Shown: positions 32,905-41,074 of the stretch, one piece after another
How positions within the stretch are numbered: the stretch's first letter is position 1
How the letters are laid out: each line of letters opens with the position of its first letter
DNA from: Agromyces soli
Lineage (GTDB): Bacteria; Actinomycetota; Actinomycetes; Actinomycetales; Microbacteriaceae
Assembly (NCBI RefSeq): GCF_022811605.1
Contig: NZ_CP094533.1
Location: 1,054,001-1,118,000, forward strand
Reading direction: 5' to 3'
DNA: 64,000 bases
The notes under the pieces: generated by a model
What the model was told of the DNA's origin: nothing
Databases searched by the model: none
Seen by the model: only the letters and a program-made list of their open reading frames with translations
Position numbers and translations under genes: made by a program

Positions 32905-34383
32905 ATGACCTCGATCTGGGATGCCTCAGCCCTGCCGCAGCTCGACTCCGCGCCGGGGCCGCCGCCCGAGGGGTGCGAGGTCGTGGTGATCGGCGCCGGC
33001 GTCGTGGGGGTGAGCGCGGCGGTGCGGCTGGCCCGCTCGGGCCGACGGGTCGCGGTGATCACTGACGGTGAACCGGGCGGCGGCACCACCGGGCGCTCGA
33101 CCGGCAAGCTGACCCTGCTGCAGGGCACCCGGCTCAGCCAGGTGCGCCACGGAGCGTCCGAGGCGGTGGCTGCGGCCTACCTCGAGGCAGGGCGGGTCGG
33201 TCTCGACTGGCTGACCGCGCTCGGACTGCCGGAGGGCGAGGCGTGGCGCACCGCGCCCGCGTACACCGCCGCGATCACCGAGGAGGGGGCGGCGAAGGTG
33301 CAGGCGGAGTTCGAGACGGCGAGCGCGCTCGGCCTCCCGGTGCAGCGGGCGGACGCCTCGGAGTCGCCCTTCCCGGCCGAGCTGGTCGTGCGGCTCGACG
33401 GGCAGGTCATGGCCGACCCGATGGTGCTCGTCGCGCGTCTCGTCGAGGAGGCGACGGGCGCTGGAGCGGTCTTCGTCACCGGGTGTCGGGTGACCCGGGT
33501 GGAGGTCGACGGCGACCAGGTCCAGCTCACCACGGAGCGCGGGAAGCTGCGGGCCGACCACGCGATCGTCGCGACCGGCAGCCCCATCGTCGACCGCGGC
33601 GGCGACTTCGCACGCCTCAAGGCCTCGCGTTCTCGGGTCGCCGTGTTCCGGGCGCCGGGCGCCGTGCTGCGCGGCATGCACCTGACGGTCGACGCCGAGC
33701 CACGCTCTCTGCGCCCGGTCAGGCGCGACGGGGTCGACTTTCTGCTCGCGGCCGGCTCGGCCTCGGTGGTCGGCCGGGCGCACTCGGCGGCGGCGCTCGC
33801 CGAGGAGCTCCGGGCCGCCGTGATCCAGCGCTTCCCCGACGCGGAGCCGGTGGCGGAGTGGGCGGCGCAGGACTACGAGTCGCTCGACGGCGCGCCGTAC
33901 GCGGGACCGGTCGGCGGCACCGGTCGCATCCATGTGGCGACGGGGTTCGGCAAGTGGGGGCTCACGGTCGGGGCCGCCGCGGCGCTCGCGGTCGCCGACG
34001 GCATCCTGGATCACCGTCCGGACTGGGCGGACCGGCTCTTCGACCGGCGTCCGACGCTCGGCGACGCGGCCACGGCGATCGGCTGGAACGCGCAGGTCGC
34101 CGGCCGGCTCGTGAGCGGGCTGGCGTCGAGCGCGGTCATCGGCGATCGCGAGTTGGCGGAGGGGGAGGGCCGGGTCGAGGTCGACGGCGTGCATCCGGTC
34201 GCGGTGAGTCGCGTCGGCGGCACCGAGCGGAAGGTCTCGGCGATCTGCACCCACCTCGGCGGCGTGCTCGCGTGGAACGACGCGGAATGCAGCTGGGACT
34301 GCCCTCTGCACGGGTCGCGCTTCGCCGCCGACGGCCGCCGCCTCGAGGGGCCGGCCGAGCGGGATCTCGAGCCCCGCGACTGA
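32905..34383 (+). CDS. FAD-dependent oxidoreductase with C-terminal Rieske domain
   Basis: This 492-residue protein joins a DadA/glycine-oxidase-type FAD domain to a Rieske iron-sulfur domain. The dinucleotide-binding motif VVVIGAGVVGVSAAVRLARSG lies at about 25-45, GRSTGKLTLLQG follows, and the FAD domain ends at about 380. The Rieske ligands are CTHLGG and CSWDCPLHGSRF near the C-terminus. Such proteins are common in actinobacteria and bacilli and are often stress-induced; the substrate is not known. It is followed by csbD and a ferritin-like gene, which supports an oxidative-stress context. Confidence 0.88.
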   Translation: MTSIWDASALPQLDSAPGPPPEGCEVVVIGAGVVGVSAAVRLARSGRRVAVITDGEPGGGTTGRSTGKLTLLQGTRLSQVRHGASEAVAAAYLEAGRVGLDWLTALGLPEGEAWRTAPAYTAAITEEGAAKVQAEFETASALGLPVQRADASESPFPAELVVRLDGQVMADPMVLVARLVEEATGAGAVFVTGCRVTRVEVDGDQVQLTTERGKLRADHAIVATGSPIVDRGGDFARLKASRSRVAVFRAPGAVLRGMHLTVDAEPRSLRPVRRDGVDFLLAAGSASVVGRAHSAAALAEELRAAVIQRFPDAEPVAEWAAQDYESLDGAPYAGPVGGTGRIHVATGFGKWGLTVGAAAALAVADGILDHRPDWADRLFDRRPTLGDAATAIGWNAQVAGRLVSGLASSAVIGDRELAEGEGRVEVDGVHPVAVSRVGGTERKVSAICTHLGGVLAWNDAECSWDCPLHGSRFAADGRRLEGPAERDLEPRD

Positions 34384-34428
34384 CTGTCACACGGCATCCC
34401 GCGCGCGCCTTCCACATCGCCCAGGAGC

Positions 34429-34438
34429 TGTCAATCCC
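34429..34438 (+). promoter_or_regulatory. TGTCAATCCC motif upstream of csbD
   Basis: TGTCAATCCC lies 90 bases before the csbD start and differs at one position from the motif upstream of the FAD/Rieske gene and the stress SDR. It is proposed as part of a shared stress promoter. Confidence 0.35.
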
Positions 34439-34527
34439 TTGGTCGTTCGCGCGGGGTGGTGCGACCGTGGAGTGGTCGGCGCCGAACGGGCGCCGAAGGG
34501 CGAACCGACATCGAGGGGAGACCGACC

Positions 34528-34728
34528 ATGGGACTCGGAGACAAGGCCAAGCACGCCGCTGAGGAGCTCGCCGGCAAGGCGAAGCAGGGCATCGGCAAGG
34601 CGACCGGCAATGAGGAGCTCGAGGCCGAGGGCCGCGCCGACGAGGCGAAGGCCGACCTCAAGCAGGCCGGAGACAAGGCCAAGGATGCCGGCAACGACGT
34701 GAAGGACGCCTTCACGGGTCGGGACTGA
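34528..34728 (+). CDS. CsbD family stress protein
   Basis: This 66-residue highly charged protein begins MGLGDKAKHAAEELAGKAKQGIGKATGNEELEAEG. It contains the KGxxKExxGxxTGnxxLxxEG-type CsbD pattern and a repeated KADLKQAGDKAKDAGNDVKDAF tail. CsbD proteins are abundant stress-induced proteins of unclear action, probably helical and partly disordered. AGGGGAG at 34514-34520 fixes the ATG at 34528; the longer reading from 34456 adds unrelated residues. A strong hairpin follows 11 bases after the stop. Confidence 0.9.
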   Translation: MGLGDKAKHAAEELAGKAKQGIGKATGNEELEAEGRADEAKADLKQAGDKAKDAGNDVKDAFTGRD

Positions 34729-34739
34729 CGGCAACGTAC

Positions 34740-34772
34740 GAGGCCCGGACGACCGCAGGTCGCCCGGGCCTC
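34740..34772 (+). terminator. Hairpin terminator after csbD
   Basis: GAGGCCCGG at 34740-34748 pairs with 34764-34772, and CGACC at 34750-34754 pairs with 34758-34762, with one A-C mismatch between the two stems. It begins 12 bases after the csbD stop. Confidence 0.7.
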
Positions 34773-34835
34773 TGCCGTCGCCCGGGCCGACCAGTACGCA
34801 CGCACGATGAGCATGTATCCAGGGGAGGAGACGAC

Positions 34836-35318
34836 ATGCCCAAGCAGACACTCGAGAGCCCGCAGGACCTGCTGCACTTCCAGCTCCGCACGGCGATGAC
34901 GATGGAGAACGACTCGCTCGCGGCGCTGCAGGAGCTCGCAGGGGCGGTGAAGAGTGCGGAGATCCGCAAGCTCTTCAAGCACCACCAGGACGAGACGAAG
35001 GAGCAGATCGCCAATCTGCAGGAGGCGTTCCGCCTGCTCGAGTTCAAGGAGTCCACGGCACCGTCGCCGAGTACGAAGGGCATCAGCAAGCAGGCGGCGT
35101 CGCTGCTCGAGCGCAGTGCCCCGAAGCTCCGAGACCAGGTGGCGCTCGCGAGCGCGCTCGGCAACGAGCACTACGAGATCTCGGCCTATGAGGGTCTGAT
35201 CATCCCCGTCGCCGCGATGGGCGCGACGGAGGTCGAGCAGCTGCTGCGGGCGAACCTGGAGCAGGAGCAGCACACCAGCGAGGAGCTGAGAAAGACCCTG
35301 CAGACGCTCGTCGGCTGA
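34836..35318 (+). CDS. YciE-like (DUF892) ferritin-fold stress protein
   Basis: This 160-residue helical protein has LLHFQLRTAMTMENDSLAALQELAGAV, IRKLFKHHQDETKEQIANLQEAF, ASALGNEHYEISAYEGLI and LLRANLEQEQHTSEELRKTL. These are the four helices of a ferritin-like bundle with the E/ExxH di-metal ligands (HHQDETKEQ, NEHYEISAYE, EQEQHTSEE). The family is induced by osmotic or oxidative stress and may bind iron or manganese. AGGGGAGGAG at 34822-34831 precedes the ATG. It ends near the palindromic repeat at 35336. Confidence 0.88.
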   Translation: MPKQTLESPQDLLHFQLRTAMTMENDSLAALQELAGAVKSAEIRKLFKHHQDETKEQIANLQEAFRLLEFKESTAPSPSTKGISKQAASLLERSAPKLRDQVALASALGNEHYEISAYEGLIIPVAAMGATEVEQLLRANLEQEQHTSEELRKTLQTLVG

Positions 35319-35335
35319 GCCCGACGACCCCCCCG

Positions 35336-35369
35336 GACTTGCCCGACTTTCATGAAAGTCGGGCAAGTC
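35336..35369. repeat. Long intergenic palindrome, copy 3 (compensated variant)
   Basis: A 34-bp perfect palindrome with the same GACTTTCATGAAAGTC core lies between the convergent ferritin-like and Dyp peroxidase genes. Where the other copies have GAGTTG/CAACTC this one has GACTTG/CAAGTC. Both arms changed together and pairing is kept. Confidence 0.8.
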
Positions 35370-35397
35370 GGGTGTTCGGGGCGGTGGGGGTGGGTGA

Positions 35398-36648
35398 CTA
35401 GGCGGATGCGTCGAACAGGGTCTCCCCGATGAAGCCGCCCTCCTCGCATCCGGGCGGGATCGCGAACACCGCCGAGCCGATCGGCGTCGTCCACTCGTTG
35501 AGCAGATCGAGCTCGTCGAGCCGGCGCTGCAGGGGGACGAACTGCCGGTCGACGTCGGCCTGGAACGACGCGAACAGCAGACCGGAGTCCGAGATCGCCC
35601 CTCCCGCCGGTGCCGCGTCGTAGTTGTACGCCCGCCGGTGGATCCGCTCGCGAGGGTCGTCGGAGCGCGCTCGCCGCAGGTGCGAGAACTCCGGGATGAC
35701 GGGGAAGCCGATCGCCGTCTTCGCCTCGAAGTCGGGCTCGTCGTGCTCCTCGGTCCCGGTGAGCGGTGCACCGTTCCCGAGATGCCGGCCCACCGATTGC
35801 TCGCGACCGCCCCGATCGAGGCGGTCCCAGCGGTCGAGGTCCATCCGGATGCGCCGCAGGACGAAGCCGGAGCCGTGCTGCAACCAGCCGCCGTCGGCGC
35901 CGACCCAGACGAGCTCGTCGAAGTCGGCGTCGCCCGGCTGGGGGTTCACGGTGCCGTCGACCTGGCCGAAGAGGTTCCGCATGGTCGTGCCGGCGGGCAC
36001 CGATCCCGCCGCCCGCCGGAACCCGGACTGCACCCAGCGCACGCCGGCCGCGCTCCTGGCGTCCTTCAGCAGCATGCGCAGGGCGTGCGCGACGGTGAAC
36101 GGGTCGTCCGCGGCGATCTGCAGCAGCAGGTCCCCGCCGGACCAGGCGGGCTCCAGGCGATCGATGCCGAACGCCGGCAGCGGTCGCAGCCACGCCGGCG
36201 CCGCAGCCGGGGCGACGCGGCGCACGAGCTCCGGACCGAAGCCGAAGGTCACCGTGAGCCGCGCGGGCACCTCCGCGAGCTCGGGCTCGGAGTCGGCGAG
36301 CGCGGGCCGGCCCTGGGTGAGCCGGGCCGCGTCGTCGCTCAGCACCGAGAGCAGCCGGCGGATGCCGTCGCGGTCGGTCTGCGGCGCCAGCTCGAGCGCG
36401 ACGAACGCGGCGTGCGCCTGCGGGGTCGTCGCGATGCCGGCCTGATGGCGGCCGTGGAACGGTACCGTCGCGGTGCCGAGCGCGGCCGCAGGGGCGGCGT
36501 CGCCCGCCGGTCCGGCGCCGCGCTCGGCGCCGGAGCGGATGAGGGCGTCCGCCCCGACCGTGGCCGCCGCGCCGAGGCCGGCGACGGCTCCTCCGAGGAG
36601 GAGCCGCCGCCGGGTCAGCCCGCGGCGCGTATCGGGCTCGGGGGTCAT
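35398..36648 (-). CDS. efeB: Tat-exported Dyp-type haem peroxidase (EfeB-like)
   Basis: This 416-residue protein starts MTPEPDTRRGLTRRRLLLGGAVAGLG, a twin-arginine signal. The Dyp signature GQVDGTVNP contains the catalytic Asp; the haem ligand His lies in ERIHRRAYNYD. The C-terminal QFVPLQRRLDELDLLNEWTTPIGSAVFAIPPG is typical of EfeB. Such enzymes act outside the membrane in iron uptake (EfeUOB) or peroxide use. No EfeU or EfeO gene is adjacent; instead the copper genes lie upstream, with the start sharing one base with the PCu(A)C stop. The gene symbol is therefore tentative. Confidence 0.88.
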   Translation of the reverse strand: MTPEPDTRRGLTRRRLLLGGAVAGLGAAATVGADALIRSGAERGAGPAGDAAPAAALGTATVPFHGRHQAGIATTPQAHAAFVALELAPQTDRDGIRRLLSVLSDDAARLTQGRPALADSEPELAEVPARLTVTFGFGPELVRRVAPAAAPAWLRPLPAFGIDRLEPAWSGGDLLLQIAADDPFTVAHALRMLLKDARSAAGVRWVQSGFRRAAGSVPAGTTMRNLFGQVDGTVNPQPGDADFDELVWVGADGGWLQHGSGFVLRRIRMDLDRWDRLDRGGREQSVGRHLGNGAPLTGTEEHDEPDFEAKTAIGFPVIPEFSHLRRARSDDPRERIHRRAYNYDAAPAGGAISDSGLLFASFQADVDRQFVPLQRRLDELDLLNEWTTPIGSAVFAIPPGCEEGGFIGETLFDASA

Positions 36649-37229
36649 CAGTGCCCCGAGCCGTGCCCGGCGTCGCCCATGTCCATGCCGTCCATGTCGC
36701 CGCCCTCGTAGTTCTCGTTCGCGCCCGCGTAGTCCTTCGCCGGGGCGGTGAACGTCGAGCTCGAGCCGTCGGCGAAGCCCAGCGTGAACACGTACTCCTC
36801 GCCGGCGAGGATCGGGCCGCCGAGCTCCATCAGCATGAGGTGGGTGCCGCCCGGCGCGAGGCTCAGCGAGCCGCCGGCCGGGATGACGAAGCCGCCGTCC
36901 TTCTCTCGCATGACCATCTCGCCGGTCTCGTTCTCGACGGTCTCGTGCAGTTCGACGCGGCCGGCGAGTCCGGTCTCGGCCGAGACGATGGTGATCGGCT
37001 CCGGCCCGGTGTTCTCGAGCTCGCCGAACGCGGCCGACATGGCCTCGTCGCCGGCCTTCACCCAGGCATCGGTCACGGTGAGCTGCGACGCCTCGGTCGC
37101 GGTCGGCTCGGTGCTCGGCGTCGGGGCCGCCGCGCCGGCGCAGGCGCTCAGGAGGAGCGCGGTCGCGGCGGCGAGGGCGAGTCCGGCGGTGCGGCGGGTG
37201 CGTGCGGTGGTCGTCGGTGCGGTGTTCAT
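36648..37229 (-). CDS. Copper chaperone PCu(A)C lipoprotein
   Basis: This 193-residue lipoprotein has lipobox LSAC with Cys30. Its PCu(A)C domain carries copper ligands in the usual order: His95 (RVELHET), Met105/Met107 (GEMVM), His130 and Met132 (GGTHLML). A Met/His-rich tail (GGDMDGMDMGDAGHGSGH) may bind more copper. The family loads copper into cytochrome oxidase. It sits between CopC and the Dyp peroxidase in an overlapping operon, which links copper and iron/peroxide functions in the cell envelope. Confidence 0.92.
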   Translation of the reverse strand: MNTAPTTTARTRRTAGLALAAATALLLSACAGAAAPTPSTEPTATEASQLTVTDAWVKAGDEAMSAAFGELENTGPEPITIVSAETGLAGRVELHETVENETGEMVMREKDGGFVIPAGGSLSLAPGGTHLMLMELGGPILAGEEYVFTLGFADGSSSTFTAPAKDYAGANENYEGGDMDGMDMGDAGHGSGH

Positions 37230-37885
37230 TCGTGGTCGTCCTTCGTTCGTTCGTCGAGTTCGTTCGTCGCTCCGGTGCGCTTCCGGCCGGCGAGGTGCAC
37301 CGCGAGCCAGAGGAGCAGCGCGGCGCCCGCGCCGCCGGCGGCGAGGAGCAGGGTTCGGATGGTGGGATCAAGGCCCGGTTCGGGACCGGATGCGTCGGTG
37401 GACTCGTCCTGCGCGGGCGCGGGTGTCACGGCGTCCGGCGCCTCGGCGTCCGGCTCCGCCGCGGGTGCGCCGCCGGGCTCGCTCGCGGCCGGGGCATCCC
37501 CGACCGTGAACGGGACGAGCCCGGTGATCGGGTGCCCGTCGGACGAGACGACGCGCCAGCGCACCTCGTATCGTCCGTCGGGCATCCCGCTGCGCAGCTC
37601 GGCGCGCACCGTGTCGCCCTCGAGCGACACGGCCGAGGCCGTCCAGTCGGCGCCGTCGGCGTCGGCCACGACGATCGCCGCGCCGAGCGGCAGCACCTCG
37701 TCGGAGAAGCGCAGCGAGACGTCGGCAGGCGCAGTGGCGAGCTCGTCGCCGGTGGCTGGAGCGCTGCCGAGGAGCTCGTCGTGCGCCGCGGCCGGCAGGG
37801 CCGACGCGAGGCTCAGGGACGCCGCGAGCGTCGCGCCCGCGAGGGACGCGACGAGGACGCGGCGCCCACGTCGGTGGGTGGGCAT
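37226..37885 (-). CDS. CopC-domain copper-binding protein with C-terminal membrane anchor
   Basis: This 219-residue protein has a Sec signal ending in ALPAAA, after which the mature N-terminus starts with His (HDELLGSAPATGDELATAPADVSLRF). That His, with the one in SSDGHPITG, forms the Cu(II) site of CopC. A Pro/Ala/Asp-rich linker leads to one membrane helix (IRTLLLAAGGAGAALLLWLAVHLAG) and a charged tail. It could hand copper to the CopD-CtaG protein encoded at 1547. The stop overlaps the PCu(A)C start as ATGA. Confidence 0.92.
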   Translation of the reverse strand: MPTHRRGRRVLVASLAGATLAASLSLASALPAAAHDELLGSAPATGDELATAPADVSLRFSDEVLPLGAAIVVADADGADWTASAVSLEGDTVRAELRSGMPDGRYEVRWRVVSSDGHPITGLVPFTVGDAPAASEPGGAPAAEPDAEAPDAVTPAPAQDESTDASGPEPGLDPTIRTLLLAAGGAGAALLLWLAVHLAGRKRTGATNELDERTKDDHE

Positions 37886-38026
37886 GGAAGTTCCTCCAGG
37901 GGTCGTCGCCGCGCGGGCGCGCGAGGTCGCCGCGCGACGCGGTCGGTTCCGGCTCGTGCCGTGCCGACGGGCGCGCGGGCGACGACCGGCGCGCGAGAGG
38001 CGGCCGGTCGCTCCGGGAGCGGTCGG

Positions 38027-38629
38027 TTACGGCGTGACGAGCCGCGGCGGACCGCGGACCGGGGTGACCGGATCGGCTGCGCGCCGCTGCGGCACGGCCA
38101 GCGTGAAGACGCCGGCGACGAGCGGCGGTGCTGGCCGCGGGGAGAGCTCGGCGGTGACGCGCGGAAGGACGGCCGCCCAGACGCGGTCGCGGACGGCGAC
38201 GATCGCGTGGAGCACCCGCTCGCCCTGGTACAGCGCGGCGATCGTGAGCACCGCGGCGAGCGCGTGGGCGGCCCACATGTCGGGCTGCGCGTGGGCGAGG
38301 TGCACGCTGGGTTCGGCGAGCGTGATCGCCCCGCCGTGGCCGGCGTGGGCGGCGCCGGCCGCCTCGCTCGTAGCACGGGTGAGCGGCCCGGGCGTGCCGA
38401 GCACGAACAGGCTGTGGAAGAGGGTCTGGCTGATCGCGACCGAGAGGCTCAGCCGGACGAGCGAGAGCCGCCGCCCCGCGAGCAGGACGCAGACGAGCAG
38501 CGAGAGCGCGAACGGCACCGCGACGCCGGCGAAGCCGGGCAGCGCGCCGCCACCGAGCAGGTGGCCGAAGAGGGCGACGGACGCGGCGAGCAGTCCCCGG
38601 AGGGTGCGACCGCGCCTCGCATCATGCAC
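38027..38629 (-). CDS. Predicted integral membrane protein
   Basis: This 200-residue protein has about four hydrophobic segments and a loop with several histidines (AAHAGHGGAITLAEPSVHLAHAQPDMWAAHAL), which could bind metal. The C-terminus is basic and cytoplasmic or extracytoplasmic depending on topology. I do not recognise a named family. It lies 141 bases upstream of copC and reads in the same direction, so it may belong to the same copper-linked transcription unit. The first ATG at 38629 is used. Confidence 0.7.
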   Translation of the reverse strand: MHDARRGRTLRGLLAASVALFGHLLGGGALPGFAGVAVPFALSLLVCVLLAGRRLSLVRLSLSVAISQTLFHSLFVLGTPGPLTRATSEAAGAAHAGHGGAITLAEPSVHLAHAQPDMWAAHALAAVLTIAALYQGERVLHAIVAVRDRVWAAVLPRVTAELSPRPAPPLVAGVFTLAVPQRRAADPVTPVRGPPRLVTP

Positions 38630-38683
38630 GGGACCATCCTCGCAGACGGGCTCGCCGGGCGAAGACCGAGATACGTCAGTCGA

Positions 38684-38695
38684 GACTGTATAGTC
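38684..38695. promoter_or_regulatory. Candidate operator of the CmtR-type regulator
   Basis: GACTGTATAGTC has complementary GACT/AGTC arms and contains a TATAGT -10-like element. It lies 5 bases before the regulator start, in the 71-base divergent gap. ArsR-family repressors of the CmtR group bind such short A/T-centred dyads over their own promoters. Confidence 0.5.
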
Positions 38696-38700
38696 ATCGT

Positions 38701-39057
38701 GTGCTGACCATTGCCGCCCGGCTCGACGTGCTCAACCGGCTCGGCCGTGCCATGGCCGACCCGACGCGCTCACGCATCCTGCTCTCCCTGCTCGAGCGCC
38801 CGGGCTACCCGGCCGAGCTCGCCCGAGAGCTCGAGCTGACCCGCACGAATGTCTCCAACCACCTGGCCTGCCTCCGCGGCTGCGGGCTCGTCGTCGCCGC
38901 ACCCGAAGGCCGGCGCACCCGCTACGAGATCGCCGACCCGCATCTCGTCCGGGCCATCGGCGAGCTCGTCGAGACCGTGCTCGCCGTCGACGACGGGGCG
39001 CCCTGCCTCGACGAGCACTGCGACGTTCCGCTCTGCTGCGGTCCCGGTGCCGCATGA
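38701..39057 (+). CDS. cmtR: ArsR-family Cd/Pb-sensing repressor, CmtR type
   Basis: This 118-residue winged-helix repressor has the DNA-reading helix in LELTRTNVSNHLACLRGCGLV. Cys57 and Cys61 in that helix and Cys102 near the end fall at exactly the positions of the Cd/Pb ligands of Mycobacterium tuberculosis CmtR. A further Cys-rich tail (DEHCDVPLCCGPG) may add ligands. The GTG at 38701 is used, and the transcript is probably leaderless or nearly so. The stop overlaps the ATPase start as ATGA, so sensor and pump are coupled. Confidence 0.92.
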   Translation: MLTIAARLDVLNRLGRAMADPTRSRILLSLLERPGYPAELARELELTRTNVSNHLACLRGCGLVVAAPEGRRTRYEIADPHLVRAIGELVETVLAVDDGAPCLDEHCDVPLCCGPGAA

Positions 39058-41000
39058 GCGAGGAGTGCTGCGGCCCGGCGGAAGCCCACGCCGAAGCCCA
39101 CGCCGCCGCCGAGTCGGATGCCTCACGGCCGCCGTGGTGGCGCGATCCCGCGCTGCTCCCCTCCGCCATCTCAGGGCTCGCCCTCGTCACGGGCACCGCG
39201 CTCGACTGGGCCGGCATCGGCATCCCGGGTCTCGTGCTGCAGTGGCTGGCGCTGCTCGCGGGCGCGTGGACCTTCGTCCCCGGGGCGATCCGTCGTCTCC
39301 TCCGCGGCCGCCTCGGCGTCGGGCTGCTGATGACGATCGCGGCGACCGGGGCCGTGCTGCTCGGGCACGTCGGCGAGGCCGCCGCGCTCGCCTTCCTCTT
39401 CGCGCTCGCCGAGGCGCTCGAGGACCGCGCGATGGATCGCGCGAAGGAGGGACTGCGCGCCCTGCTCGCCCTCGTTCCCGAGCGCGTCCGGGTGCTCCGA
39501 CCGGGCGGCGAGCTGGTGGTGCCGGCCGCACAGTTGCGCACCGGGGACCTCCTGCTCGTGGCCGCCGGCGAACGAATCGGCACCGACGGGCTCGTGGTCG
39601 AGGGGCGCTCGGCGGTCGACGCCTCGGCCGTGACCGGTGAGTCGATCCCGGTCGCGGTCGGCCCCGGCGACTCCGTGCCCGCCGGCGCGGTCAACGGCGC
39701 CGGCGCGCTCCGCGTCGAGGCCACCGCCGACGGCCGCGACAACTCGCTCACGCAGATCGTCGCCCTCGTCGAACAGGCGCATGCGCGCAAGGGCGAGCGC
39801 GCCCGACTGGCGGACCGCATCGCGCGCCCCCTCGTACCCGTCGTGCTCGTGATCGCCGCGCTCGTCGCCCTGTTCGGCTTCCTCGTCGGTGATCCCGGCA
39901 CCTGGGTGGAGCGGGCGCTCGTGGTGCTCGTCGCAGCCTCTCCGTGCGCGCTGGCGATCGCGGTCCCGGTGACCGTCATCAGCGCAATCGGATCGGCCTC
40001 CAAGCTCGGCGTCGTCGTGAAGTCGGGCGAGGCGTTCGAACAGCTCGGGACGATCCGACGCGTCGCCATCGACAAGACGGGCACGCTCACCCGCAATGAG
40101 CCGACCGTCGTCGACGTGCGGGTCGCCCGAGGCCGGGATCGCGGCCGCGTGCTCGCCCTCGCCGCCGCGCTCGAAGCGGGCAGCACGCACCCGCTCGCCG
40201 CGGCCGTCACCGCCGCGGCGCCCGTGCCGGCCGGCAGCGGCGGGTTCGGCGGACTTCGTGCGAGCGAGGTCGTCGAGGACGCGGGACGCGGGATCGCCGG
40301 CCGCGTCGACGGCGTGCGCGTGCGGGTCGGCAGCGTCCGCTGGCTCCCGCCAGCCGAGCTGCAGGCGGATGCCGAGGCGATGGCCGCGGCCGGCATGACG
40401 GTTGTCGTGGTCGAGTTCGACGGCGAGGTCGCGGGCCTCCTCGGCGTGCGCGACGAGCTCCGGCCGGAGGCCGCCGAGACGATCCGGATGCTCGCCGGGC
40501 AGGGCATCGACGCGGTCATGCTCACCGGCGACGACGAGCGCACGGCGCGGGCGCTGGCTGCCCAGGCGGGCATCACCGAGGTGCACGCCGAGCAGCTGCC
40601 TGCCGACAAGGCCGCCGCCGTGCAGGCGATGCTCGCCGAGCGGCCCACCGCCATGGTCGGCGACGGCATCAACGACGCCCCGGCCCTCGCGACCGCGACG
40701 GTCGGTATCGCGATGGGCGCGCACGGCTCCGCGGCCGCGGTGGAGTCCGCCGACGTCGCGTTCACGGGGCACGATCTGCGGCTGCTGCCCGTCGCGTTCG
40801 TGCACGCCCGCCGGGGCCGGCGCATCATGACCTGGAACATCGGGCTTGCGCTCGCGATCATCGTCGTGCTGTTCCCCCTCGCGCTGTTCGGCGTGCTCGG
40901 GCTGGCGGGCGTCGTGCTCGTGCACGAGGTGGCGGAGGTCGTCGTGATCCTGAACGGCGTCCGCGCCGCCCGCCGTCCCCGCGCGCTCAGCCGGGCCTGA
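39054..41000 (+). CDS. P1B-type heavy-metal-transporting ATPase
   Basis: This 648-residue membrane pump has TGES (actuator), the intramembrane motif SPC (AASPCALAI), the phosphorylation motif DKTGTLT, and GDGINDAPAL. It has a short N-terminus with CC and HAEAHA instead of a full metal-binding domain. SPC in place of CPC is usual in P1B-4 pumps (cobalt, zinc, cadmium, iron). The adjacent CmtR-type sensor points to cadmium, lead or zinc export. The last helix region HEVAEVVVILNGVRAARRPRAL is duplicated at 44858, see the repeat entry. Confidence 0.92.
   Translation: MSEECCGPAEAHAEAHAAAESDASRPPWWRDPALLPSAISGLALVTGTALDWAGIGIPGLVLQWLALLAGAWTFVPGAIRRLLRGRLGVGLLMTIAATGAVLLGHVGEAAALAFLFALAEALEDRAMDRAKEGLRALLALVPERVRVLRPGGELVVPAAQLRTGDLLLVAAGERIGTDGLVVEGRSAVDASAVTGESIPVAVGPGDSVPAGAVNGAGALRVEATADGRDNSLTQIVALVEQAHARKGERARLADRIARPLVPVVLVIAALVALFGFLVGDPGTWVERALVVLVAASPCALAIAVPVTVISAIGSASKLGVVVKSGEAFEQLGTIRRVAIDKTGTLTRNEPTVVDVRVARGRDRGRVLALAAALEAGSTHPLAAAVTAAAPVPAGSGGFGGLRASEVVEDAGRGIAGRVDGVRVRVGSVRWLPPAELQADAEAMAAAGMTVVVVEFDGEVAGLLGVRDELRPEAAETIRMLAGQGIDAVMLTGDDERTARALAAQAGITEVHAEQLPADKAAAVQAMLAERPTAMVGDGINDAPALATATVGIAMGAHGSAAAVESADVAFTGHDLRLLPVAFVHARRGRRIMTWNIGLALAIIVVLFPLALFGVLGLAGVVLVHEVAEVVVILNGVRAARRPRALSRA
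40905..40985 (+). repeat. 81-bp direct repeat, left copy (3' end of the ATPase gene)
   Basis: This segment within the ATPase 3' end is 79/81 identical to 44858-44938 (differences at 40921 and 40976). The copies are 3953 bases apart in the same orientation and bracket the minus-strand exporter module. They may be attachment-like sites or traces of a second ATPase gene. Confidence 0.85.
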
Positions 41001-41074
41001 GGGGGCTGCCCGGACCTCGCCACCCCTTGTTATCGGCGCAGCATAGAGCTATTTCGGCGGACCTTCGTGAGCCA

